A stretch of DNA of 64,000 nt. Origin: Ganoderma boninense. Its lineage: Eukaryota > Basidiomycota > Agaricomycetes > Polyporales > Polyporaceae. The translations under genes and the position numbers were made by a program. The first letter of the stretch is position 1. Each line of letters opens with the position of its first letter. Below are positions 46,836-57,472 of this stretch, piece after piece. The notes below the pieces were generated by a model. That model was given only the letters and a program-made list of their open reading frames with translations, was not told the origin of the DNA and searched no databases. Location: contig CM035307.1 in the NCBI GenBank assembly GCA_002900995.3, positions 3,162,001-3,226,000 on the forward strand, given 5' to 3'.

Positions 46836-48307
46836 ATGGTCGTGCCCCTCGGCTCTACACAACCCGTGTTCTCATTCCCCGTGCTCGAAGACATTGTGGA
46901 CCATCCGGAAGATGCACCTGTCGACGGCCTCTCATTGGTGAGTCGACTCGCTTCATAACCTTACTGGTAGGACATGCTGACAAGTCAAACAGAAGGAGTC
47001 TGGGCCACTTGAATTGCCAGAAATCGTATTCGGTGGCGCCGCATTTTCCTCGTTTTACAATTCTGAAGCTACGATCGCCAGCGATGTCCCGTCCGCACTC
47101 TGCGGTTGGCCCTTCAGTGCGTCCCGTCCATCCTGTCCGCCGCAACCCATACCGAGCTTCTGTGATTGCAGGTACAACATCCGAGCCTTCGATACGTCGC
47201 CCTACTATGGTGTGTCCGAGATCGTCCTTGGCACCGCCTTGAAGGTCCTTGAGCCCGTCTTCCCCCGCTCGTCATACAAACTTGTATGTTCACCCGTCTT
47301 CCGTGTCCTTCCCATATATTTTCCCTGGGATTCCTCTCATTCACCGTTCGCCGTTTGCTGATGCTAGGTACTTACAGATGACGAAATGTGGACGGTACGG
47401 CCTTAACCAGTCTGAGTTCGATTACTCCCCCAAAACGATCCGAAAGAGCGTTGAACGCAGCTTGGAGCGCCTCCACACCACCTATCTCGACACTGTCTAT
47501 TTGCACGATGCCGAATTCGTGTGTACTCCAGTGGGCCCTCTCGAAGCAGGGAACCCCGAAACCGCACTCTTCGAGAAGGCCGCCGAGTACGGCCTTGCCG
47601 AAGGCCAAGAAGGCAAAGTATGGGGTGAGGGCGATCAGAAGATCCTCGATGCCTACGCAGCGCTCCGCAAGATGCAAGAAGAAGGCAAGATCAAACACAT
47701 AGGAATAACTGGTGAGAATGCCTCTCCGTGAAAGCGGCGCATTCATAGCACTCGCATTCTAATTCGTCCGGTCGCAGCATACACGCTCTCGACACTTCTC
47801 CGCCTTGCGCTTCTCGTGCTCCACACGCCGCCATACAAGCCCGTGGACGTCCTCCTCTCGTACTGCCACCTCTCCCTCAACAACAGCACCTTCGCCACCT
47901 ACGCGAAGCCGCTCCGCGAGCGCGCGAAGGTCACCCAGCTTCTTACCGCGTCCCCTCTAAACATGGGTCTTCTCACGCCGAATCCGCCTTCGTGGCACCC
48001 TGCCCCGGCGGAGATCAAGGACGCAGCAATGGAAGCCAACAGGATCGCCGATGATGCCCAGTGGCCTGGCGGCCTGGTGAATCTTGCGGCAGGATATGGG
48101 TTCAGAAAGGGACAGGAAAACGGCATGCCCGTCGTCGTGGGACTCAGCAACCCGCGCGAGGTCCATGAGAGCATCCGAGCGTGGCGCGAGATCAAGGAAG
48201 GTGCCGACAAGGAGAAACGGATCGCGTTGGAAGACCAAGTTGTCGGTGCTTTCGGAAGCTCTCTGAACTATTCCTGGGCTTCTCCCCCTGAGGAGCTCCG
48301 GGTGTAG
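46836..48307 (+). CDS. Aldo/keto reductase, D-arabinose 1-dehydrogenase (Ara2)-like, 401 aa
   Basis: Exons 46836-46937, 46993-47120, 47172-47283, 47378-47711 and 47778-48307. The AKR active-site features are all visible: Asp and Tyr in FDTSPYYGVSEIVLG, Lys in MTKCGRYG and His in TVYLHDAEF. PEIVFGGAAFSSFY is the opening beta hairpin. This sequence style matches Ara2-type D-arabinose or L-galactose dehydrogenases, which use NAD and feed erythroascorbate/ascorbate synthesis; the substrate is inferred. The 47120 donor (GC|GTCCCG) is weak, and a stronger GTGCGT four bases earlier would need a different acceptor, so residues around 75-85 are uncertain. Confidence 0.8.
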
Positions 48308-48788
48308 AGGGCTTGACAGGAACTTGAAGTGCGTCTTTGTCAATGTGTAAGATTATCTGTCGAGCGTGTTAACTAGAATGAATGGTGGGAGGACATCATT
48401 GTCCGTTGTACCTGGTAAGAAAACGTTCTCCTTCATCCACCAAGCGAGGCTGAAACAGATCTCGTTCGGATCAATCGACAGTGTTATAGTCCAATTGTTC
48501 GGCCTCATGTTCGAGCTAAACAGCAATGAACATAGTCCGGCATCCGCAAACGCCGACGCCGACTAACCGTAGCGCTGCTTCCGACATCGGTTCCAACACG
48601 TACAATGGTTCAATATCAGGGGCCGAGGGCACCCCGGTTAATTGCCCTGGCTGCTAATGTTCAGCCAAATAGACTAGTACTAAGGGGATGATGCCTCCGC
48701 AGGTACATATACTATATTGTTCCGCCTCCTCTCGGCACCACCCAACTCCCCTCCAACTCAATTAGCAACGGCGTTCAAACCTCCAGCC
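48308..48788. other. Intergenic, promoter of the deaminase-like gene
   Basis: A TATA-like stretch (CATATACTATATT, near 48706-48718) lies about 75 bp upstream of the next ATG. No gene is seen. Confidence 0.45.
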
Positions 48789-49700
48789 ATGATGCCCTCT
48801 CCGCTCGGCATCATAGGACACACCGTGTCTATGCTTCTCCTGGTCATCCCATTCGTCGTTGGGTATAATCACGGATCCCACCACCTGTCCGCCCGGCACG
48901 AGCACGGACATCAGCACATAATGCATGGCCCCGTTATCGCCGACCCGACTCTGACCATCAACGGTATTCCGTTCAGCACGAGGGCGCACTGGATGCGGGT
49001 CGCAAACGCGGCACTCGCGGAGCTCGAGTCGCCCTGCCCCTTCGCCGCGTTCGCCACCGCAATCGTGAACCACACCGCCCCCGGGCTCGGGGAGCTCGTG
49101 TGCATCGGGGTCAATGCGAACTCGAAGACGGGAAACCCGACCTTACACGGTACGTCACCTCCGGCCTCGGATTGTATCGTGCGCTGACCCGGGTGGGGCG
49201 GAAATACGCTAGGCGAGATCGCGGCCATTACGAACTGCACAGCAGTGATGACGGACCCCGATGGGCCGTTCAGGTTTACGCCGAGCAGGGCGCAGGCTGC
49301 GTTCCAGCAGCTCAGTCTCTACACCAACGCGGAGAGCTGTCCAATGGTGAGACGCGCCTCAATATCCAATGAAGCCGCACGGCGATGCTCAACTGCCTCC
49401 GTCCGTCCTTCCATGGAACTTCGAACTTTGCAGTGCGCCTCTGCGATCCGGTGGTCGGGTTTCCGCGAGTACATCTACGGGACGAGCATCGATGCGCTCA
49501 TTGAGCAAGGCTGGGGCCAGATTCGCATACCCTCGATCTCGGTTTTCGAGCAGTCCTTCGACCTTCCGACACAGGCAAGGCTGATTGGTGGGCTTCTGAC
49601 CAACGAGACAGACCCGTTGTTCTTCTGGCAGTTCAACCCAGACTTTCCGTGTCCAGAGGGGTGTACACGGGTCAGCGGCACTTGTAAACTTTCTGCATAG
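48789..49700 (+). CDS. Secreted cytidine deaminase-fold protein, 253 aa
   Basis: Exons 48789-49149, 49213-49346 and 49434-49700 join in phase. A signal peptide (SMLLLVIPFVVGYN) is followed by a His-rich stretch (HHLSARHEHGHQHIMH). The CMP/dCMP deaminase zinc fold is recognisable: HWMRVANAALAELE as first helix, the zinc ligand and general acid in LHGEIAAI (HGE where most members have HAE), and the two Cys ligands in SCPMCASAI. Deaminases of this fold are normally cytoplasmic, so the signal peptide is notable. The C-terminus has a further Cys pair (CPEGCTRVSGTC) that could form disulfides. The substrate is unknown; a purine or pyrimidine base or nucleoside is a guess. Confidence 0.8.
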
Positions 49701-49987
49701 TCAATTATAGCTGGCATCGTGTGTCAGAGACTCCATGCAAACTGGTACTTTCCCTGACTTTCGTCGTCAACCCAACCCCAGTGCCCAGATCCAGGTACAT
49801 GTTCGATGCATATGCCCCGAAGTGGCTAAACGACATCGCTTCTGACTGTGTGGAGATGGCAGTAGTAGACCTGTATTACATGAGTGTCATAGACCGAAGT
49901 AAAGATACATTGATGATTGTGACTTCCACACCACATCCAACAGTCCGCAACCCGGGTGAAGATTCCTGTCATAGCAAAACAGTGACA

Positions 49988-51999
49988 CTACCGAGCACCG
50001 GTCTTGATGATACCGGCGTTGATGAGTTTGATGATATTCTGGCGCACGGTCGGGTTCTTCATGTGGTCCTCCAGAGCAGCCGGGTTCGACTGTGCCTGCT
50101 GGAGGATTGACTGCATAATCGGGTCGCCCATGATCCTCTGCCGCACGATCGCGAGTCAGTACAGGTCATCACAGCAACCAAACCCTTGCCAAAACAGACA
50201 CTCACCGCGACCTCGGGATCTCTCATCGCACGCTGGAGCGTCTCCTCCTCGCTCTCGCCCTCACGCTGCGAGAACATCGCCTGTTGGCACTTGATGACCT
50301 GGTCCTGGATCTCCTTGACGTGCTTCTTCTCCTCGTCCACGTCCGTCGCCTGCTGCACGGCCTCGATCGCCTTCGTGTAGTCGCGCATCGCGTACAGCAC
50401 GTGGCTCTTGCGGATGTACGCCTTGACGAACTTCGGGTCGACCTTGATCGCCTCCTCCGCATCCTTGAGCGCCTCCGGCAGCGCAGCGAGCTTTGTGTAC
50501 GCGTTCGCGCGGTTGTTGTACCCGCGCGGGTCGCTCGGGTCGCGCTTGATGGCCTCCGTGTACGCCTTGACCGCCCCCGCGAAGTCGCCCGCCTTGAAGA
50601 GCGTGTTACCCTCTTCGCGGGCGACGGCGGCCTTCTCCGGGCTTATGTAGTCGAGGCGCGCCTTCTCGGCCTGCTCGCGCTCGGCTGCGCGGAGCTTGTT
50701 GAGGATGTCGGGTGTGCGGTGCTCGGTGAGCGACTTCTGGAAGAACTTGACGGCGGTGAGGGCGTCGCCCTTGCGCTGGTACGCGGTGCCGATGCGTCCG
50801 TAAGCCTTGGCGATGAGCTTGAAGTCGGCACGGATCTGGGGCGATCGCGTATTAAAATCTGGCCCGGGCGGTGGTTAAACAAGGGGCACGCACCTCGCGA
50901 CCCTCCTCGATGGCCTTCTCACAAATCTTGATGGTCTCGTCGTAGTCGCCCTTCTCGAAGTTCGCCGCAGCGAGGTTGGTGAGGAATGTGATGTCCTTGG
51001 GGTAGACGTCCCAGGCTTTTTGGAAGTGGACGATGGCCTTTTCGAAGTCGCGAGCCTTGTACGCCTCTGCACCGAGCTTCTTCTCTATCCTCCGCCTGCT
51101 TCTTTGCTGCGGCCTCCTCCTCATCGACCATCTCAACGTCCTCATCCTTAGCAGGTTCAGGGGCCTTGGACGACGAGGCGGCAGGCTGTGGTGGGGGTGA
51201 TGTGGCAGCAGGAGGGGGGCTGCGGCTCTGACTCTGTGCGTCCGCGCGCGACACGCCAGGCGGAAGCTCGTCTGAGCCCTCTTCACGCGCAAAGCCTTGC
51301 ATATCGATGCCCATGAGCGCGCCAAGCACGTCGATCATACGCGGGTCTTGGAGCGCATTCTCGGCTTGCTTGGGGTTCTGCTGGAAGTGCTGCAGCCTCT
51401 GGACAAACGCGGGGTCGCTGAGGTGCTTCGCAGTCCGGGGGTTGGCGGCGAGCTTAGCGAACATCCCTGGATCGCTGAACATCTTTCCAAGGCCGAAGGC
51501 CTCCGCGCCGTCGCCGCGTTCATCCGCCTCTTCACGTTGTGAATATATGTTAGCATGCGTGGTGGTGAGAGGTGACGAGGTGATGCATGCTTACCTTTCG
51601 CGTCGATGACTTCCTTCAGGCCTTTTCGAAGGACGGGGCTCTCTTCAATCTTGAGACCAGTCTCGTACGCCTCGATAGCTTCGGGGTATCTCCGGAGACC
51701 GTGCAGAGCGGCACCTTTACGCGCGTAACCCTTCGACCAAGTCGAGTTCACTTTTATGCACTGTATGCGTCGCGCGCGTCAGCCAGAAAATGCGAGCACG
51801 ATATGGGGGTACGTACTTGCTCCGCATCCTCAAGCGCGCCTGCCCATTGCCTCTTCCCTGCCTTCGCGGCGCTCCGGTTAGACCAGAGCACGAAGTTGTT
51901 GGCATCGAGCTCGAGAGCCTGGGAGAACAGGTCGATCGCTTTGTCGTAGTCCTTGGCCTGGAACGCCTTGTTTCCCTGATCCTTGAGCGCGTCGGCCAT
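49988..51999 (-). CDS. STI1: STI1/HOP, Hsp70-Hsp90 co-chaperone, about 587 aa
   Basis: Exons 51999-51817, 51760-51595, 51529-50894, 50835-50206 and 50137-49988. Three TPR blocks and two DP (STI1) domains are in the classical order: TPR1 (GNKAFQAKDYDKAIDLFSQA), DP1 (MFSDPGMFAKLAANPRTAKH), TPR2A (GAEAYKARDFEKAIVHFQKA), TPR2B (GNTLFKAGDFAGAVKAYTEA) and DP2 at the C-terminus (NIIKLINAGII). The linker before TPR2A is Ser/Pro-rich, then acidic. The protein bridges Hsp70 and Hsp90 in the cytosol. A perfect heat-shock element sits 121-138 bp before the ATG. A surplus base near 51087 breaks the frame just ahead of TPR2A; all other junctions are in phase. Confidence 0.94.
51084..51088 (-). other. Frame break in STI1 (one surplus base)
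   Basis: GCGGAGGATAGAGAAGAAG on the minus strand must lose one base (most simply the T at 51087) to read AEEEKKLGAEAYKARD and enter TPR2A. Confidence 0.75.
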
Positions 52000-52759
52000 G
52001 TTAGTGGATGGACAAGGATGGATTATGGGTACGGATACAGATGCAGGGTGGTCGACCCAAGGAGCCTCCAGTCAAGGACTTTTATCATGTTCACTGGCGT
52101 CCAGCTGCAGGCCCAGGACGAAGATTCGAGAAGTTTCCTGCCCAGATGTCCATTTCGGGCCAGTCCACGCCAGTTATCCATCCGCATTTAGACTTAGCGT
52201 GCTTAAATTGCAGTTAACCTTAATTAAGCTCAGGAAATCCATGCTGACGAGAGGGACGACTCCGATGGATCTGGACCAAGTTGACAACCGATCATTGGTC
52301 CCAGGACTCGGAGTAACCACACCGTGTCGCAACAGCAACCAAGCTGCACAAAAGCTAGCGATGGAGGCAAGACGGAGGACAGCGAAGTTCCGATGACAGA
52401 TGGGGGATATATTCGCGTTTGTAATGGCACATCCAACGTACACCGACGTACTGAGTAGACCCTGTGAGTGGAATATGATGGATACACGACAATAGACCGC
52501 GATGGTGAGTGTGATGAGACAGCGATGAGAATCCAAAACAGCACAGCGAGCAAATTATCTACGACTTCAAGCAACTTCGACTTCGACAAGTTCAGATAAC
52601 GTTGTACACTAAAGCACAACTGCACAGTATCCTCCCCCACACATACCCGCGGGCTTCCGCCAGACAGATACACAGTCCCCTCCCCAAATACCTCTGGCAG
52701 ACTCGCCCGCTTTTCGCAGGCAAAACGCCATAGCTCTAAACACCAGCACACGGCGGCGG
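52000..52759. other. STI1 promoter and 3' flank of the Zn2Cys6 gene
   Basis: This holds the heat-shock element at 52120-52137. No gene is seen. Confidence 0.5.
52120..52137. promoter_or_regulatory. Heat-shock element of STI1
   Basis: GAAGATTCGAGAAGTTTC contains four alternating nGAAn/nTTCn units with exact 5-bp spacing, the binding pattern of trimeric heat-shock factor. It lies 121-138 bp upstream of the STI1 start. STI1/HOP genes are classical heat-shock genes. Confidence 0.88.
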
Positions 52760-55700
52760 CTAGTGCGTCGGACCCTGCACCATCGGTGCGAACGAGTCCG
52801 GGCGCTGCATGTGGTCCACGAACTGGTTCCACTCCGAGAGCCCGAACCCGATCGACGCGCCCCACATCGCGCTCTCGTCCGCGGGATGAATATACGCGAG
52901 CTCGCCCGCCGCCCCGCCCTGCCCGTTGTCGCGGAACATGTGCTGGTGGTGCGGCAGTGGCTGTTGCATCATCTCCGCCTGTTGCGTCGCGTACCGCACC
53001 ATCGGGAACGACTGTCCGCTGGTCTGTACAGTCGGCGAGTACTGCTGCAACTGTGCCTGCGGCACGTGTCCGTGCGTCGGCGTCGTCGCGACGCTGCTGG
53101 AATTCGGTCGGTGTGGCGTATATGGCGGTTGCAGCGGTTGCTGGGCGTACTGCAGGCTGCTGAGATCGGGCTGGGATTGTGATGTCCACCGCGTTGCGGA
53201 CACGGGAGGTTGCGTCGGATGAGGTGGCGGTGGAGGTGGCGCCTGCGACTGGGGTGTGGTCACTGCAGCAGCCCGCTGCACGCTCTCTGCGCGAGGGGGA
53301 TACGAATTGGCGTTATGGTTCGCTTGTGCGCTCGCCTGGAAGGCCGCCGCGTCGTAGCGGCTGTACCCGGGCGAGTCCGCGGAGCGGGAGTAAGGGGCGT
53401 CCTGATACGGGAACGCCAGCGTTCGGACCAAGCTGAGCGTTTGCGCCTTCTTCCGTTCGGCCTCTTCGTTTGGAACCTCGAGAAGGTCGTCCGAGTAGAG
53501 CGGGGCCAGAGCCTGGAGGATCGTCAGCGCCTTGTCCGCAACAGGCATCCATCGACTCTGTTCCAGGGACGCGATGGATTTCCGGATGTTCTCCCGGAAT
53601 AAACTGGCGGCGGGCTGGTCCGGCTTGGTGATGAGCTGGAACGAGAAGAACATCGCAGCCGAGAAGACGTGGAAGGGACCCCAGTTCATATGGCCTGGAA
53701 CGGCGAGTGCGGTGTTGGAGAGAAAATCTGGGCGGGTTTGACCAACAAGGGCGATGAGTTGAGATGCCGCGCTGACGGCAATCTCGAGACTTTCAGGCAC
53801 CTTCGCGTACGGACGATGGAGAGTAAAACGGATGTGGTGGTACGCGGTACGGATGATGACGCTTTGCACCCCGAGCCGACGCACGGACGTGATCGGGCTG
53901 GCGAGCGAGCGAGCAATGCGGTACTCGTCCAAGTCAAGCTCGGTCGGGAGCGCCTCGTACCATTCCGTGAGCATCTTGTCCCTCTCCTGCACAGAGGAGT
54001 AGGGCACGGCACGGAACGAGACCGCGTCGTCCATGATGTCCCCAAGCACGAAAGCGAGTTTGAACAAAGCAATGTTGGGAAGAAATAGACGCTGTGATTT
54101 GTCCAAGGCAGGGTCGCAGTAAGTAGGCAATTGGGTGTTGAAATGCTGAGAAGCGATGGCGAGTGGACGTCCAAACATGAACGCTTGCCACCGCTCTAGA
54201 AGCACGATGTGCCACCATGCCCACCGCCTTCGTTCGGCAACGGTCTTCTCGAACCTTGTCGAACCAGGGTCACGGTGAAGGCCCATGGCGGTCCCGATTG
54301 TAACAAGCTCCCCACGTACGCTCCAAGTCTCTTCGGGATCCTCCTTAGCGAAGGTTAGATAGTGGCTACGGACAAGGAGGAGCTCAACGAGCTCGAGGGA
54401 ATATGATCGCCCCGGACTTGAGGCATTTTTGCGGTAGCGATCAAGCGCAAGGCGCATGATGCCATAACATTTCGATCCAAGCTCCTCGCAAGTCTCGGAC
54501 ATACCCTGCAGAAGTGCATGTCTTGGAGGGAGGTAGCGGGCGGCCAGCGCAATGAGTATGCACACGGTCGCCAGGATAAGGCGGTCACCGTGCTTTCCCC
54601 TCTTGTATCTGTCCCAACCCGCAAGAAGCGCGCGTTCGTTCACATGCCGGTAGACCCAGTTGCAGTACTCGAAGTAGTACTCGATGAGGCCGTCGATCAT
54701 ATGGATGTCCGGTAGCTGCGCGGTCAGATCCTGGTCCCAGTCGCCTGTGGACCCACCGTGATCGACGGGGTCGGAGATTGCGCGGGGACGGGTCTTGGGT
54801 GATGGCGGAGACATGGGTCTATCATTTTGGTTATCGATGTCGTCACGGTCGGAGGGCTGCCAGATTCAAATCGACGTGAGATGCGAGGAGAGTAATGGAC
54901 GAGTAAAGCTTACCGAGATGAGGTGGGAGGCAGCGCTAGTCGGACCCGAGTAAAGTCCTCCGGACGCCTGCTGGCCCAACATGCCGGGTGTGCTTGTCAT
55001 GTCCACGTCCTCGGCTTTCTCCTTATCGTGCGAATAGCCCTCAAGTTCCGGACTGAGCCTGGATGGGGCATTAATATCGTAGGGAGGGGGCTGGCCGGGA
55101 GGCAGGGAGCCACGGGTCATGGGCTCTGGGGGGTAGCCATGGGGAGGTATCCGACTCGCATTTGGATTACCGCCGCTGACGTGTTGTTCGAGGAGGTTGA
55201 GGGAGTGTCGTATGCGAGCGAACTCGGCAGCAGCGTCTACAGGCCGCCTGATGTTCATGAAGTTGGCGGAGATTAGAGCGATTCGCAGAAGAGTGATGGA
55301 GAAGAGGTGTGGGGGACACATACTGTTGATCGACATGACCTCGAAATGAAGGGTCGGCATCCTGGCCTTGGTAGCAGAGGGACGTCGTGCCTACGCCGAC
55401 CGGGTGAGGACAGCGTCGGGCGGGAGGGCAGGAAAGCCATACCTCTAAGCACACATGACGAGCAAGGACGATTTCTGCACGTCCGAGGACAGCGAGGAGA
55501 TGCGGTGAGCCAATCGCGAAAGCGTAGGGGGCGCGCGGCGGTGGACAGCCGCGGCTGGGGCGCGCAGAAAATGAAGGGTGATGGCAGAAATGGACATACC
55601 TGTCGCACTTGAGCTTGCTGTTCCTGCAGGGCTCGCAGTTGATTGCCTTGCGAGCCCGCTTGGGCGGGGGCCGTGCGTCTAGTCCGCCGCTATCCACCGC

Positions 55701-55838
55701 ATCGTTTCGGCTGTTGGCCCCAGGGCCTGGGGAGCGCACTCGGACCTGCTTCGTCCTGGGTGCCGATCCAGACGGAGGGCCTGACGCCGCGACCGCAGGC
55801 AGGTGGCCGTTAGAGTTTGGAGACTGAGTCGCAGGCAT
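52760..55838 (-). CDS. Zn(II)2Cys6 fungal transcription factor, 922 aa
   Basis: Exons 55838-55600, 55474-55443, 55390-55324, 55247-54914 and 54856-52760 join in phase. The binuclear zinc cluster is split over three exons: CEPCRNSKLKCDR, NRPCSSCVLR (a 32-nt exon) and GTTSLCYQG, giving six Cys with standard spacing. A leucine-containing segment (RIRHSLNLLEQHV) follows and may dimerise. The large last exon carries the fungal-specific transcription factor homology domain (LIEYYFEYCNWVYRHV, SRFEK-type WWHIVLLERWQAFMFGRPL). After it comes a Gln/Pro/His-rich tail typical of activation regions. It is nuclear; the target pathway cannot be told from the neighbours. Confidence 0.92.
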
Positions 55839-57472
55839 GTTCCCAGGTCGCGAGGAGGGAAAATCGGGGGACGCAGAGGACGGTGGTGCGGAAGACGGGT
55901 GGTCGGGAGGGCCGGCGGGGACGAAGCTGGTGGTGGGTGGAGATGTGGGAGGTGTGCAGGCGGAGGACGGTGTCGGGGGCGACGACGGTAATCGACGGGG
56001 ACCAAGGCCAATGGGAGCGTCTTAACAGCACGGCGCTTGGGCCGCTTCCGGCAAACCCTCTTCCTCTTGCTTCCGCCTGCAAGCCACTGTCACTTTACCG
56101 CATGGGGCGTCGTGTCTGCATCCGCGATTGGCCGTTCGCTGCCTACCACCGCCGATGCCCATCCATGTCGCCGCATCTCCTCTGCTCGGCCTCCCATTCA
56201 AACCCGAGCCCGCAGCCCCTCCCTGATCCACGAACCGCCGGGCGGCCATCCCGGTCGTCGGCCTCATGATCGCCTCCCCACGCCCCCTCCTCCGTCGATG
56301 CAGGCACAGAGCCCGGCTGCAGTCCGACAGTCCCAGACCCAGAGAGGCGCCAGCACGAGAGCGAGAGCAGGGACATCGCCCCTCCGTTGCCCCCGCCTGT
56401 CCCCATCGCTGTTATATGTCTCGACCACCGCACACAACCAGATAGATCCGATCTTCTGCGCGATCACTGATAAGTGCGTCCTCGACTTGCCGGCGGTATC
56501 CCTCCATCTGTAAGACCATCGGACCCTGGCGGTACAAGCAGCCATCACCCATGTGGCCACAGCGACCTCGTCATCCGTTTACCCCGCATTGCGCCCAGGG
56601 CCACACCAATCCCATGACAGCACACAGCCCCTCTTCTTTCCGTTGTTGGCTTGGTCACAAGTATTATGGTGTTTCCATGCCCTCGCAGACCAGACACAAG
56701 CCGAGTTGACAACGCTCTGGCCGGAGAACATCGTCTCGGAGCGACTCTAAACCACCACCACGTCAACGATGCAGTGCCGTTGCCCTATACAGGCTAAGAC
56801 GGGTCTGACATGTCCGAGCCTCCGAGGCTTGGTCCTCCATCATTACATCATAGGGCGATCCTGCATAATCAGCCTCCTAATTAATTTCAACATTCACCGA
56901 CCAGGGCCGCGGATCCAAAACTGTATCTGTACTCTGTCTCGAGTCTAATCTGCCGGAGAGGGCGGAAGTGACTCCTTGCAGTGAATTCGGCGAATAGCGC
57001 TTCTCGTACTCAAGCGAGTACGACACCCTGAGAACGAGGCACACACCAGCACACCGACTGCCCACTTCTACCCTGCATGTGGGAGTCATCGAGCCTGCGC
57101 GGTAGGCCCACTTCTGGGGCTCTCGATGTCAGGTTCTCGACCCAGCCCAAGCCAGTCTGTGGGTCTATTCCGTTTACATAAATCTGAGTAACCAAGAACC
57201 CGGACCTGGTAGCCGACGGGGTTCAGCTGCACCCGCGACATTAATTGCCGTGGCAAACTGGCTAGAACCCCTTCACGAGCAACACAAAGCCAAACGATGG
57301 TCATCAATACTCCCAACGTCCACATCCCAAGTACAGACAAGGGAGGACCAGTGGAACATGCATGGGGAAGGAATCAGTACAGATATGATACATAGCTAGG
57401 ATACACGTGAAAATATAACGTCTTCTTGACCTCTGTAACCTCTATGCCTTTCTGCGTAGTCGTCTAGGAAGA
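55839..57472. other. Intergenic, no gene seen
   Basis: This is 1.6 kb holding the upstream region of the Zn2Cys6 gene and the 3' flank of the hexokinase gene. Frames here are chance products of high GC. Confidence 0.45.
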
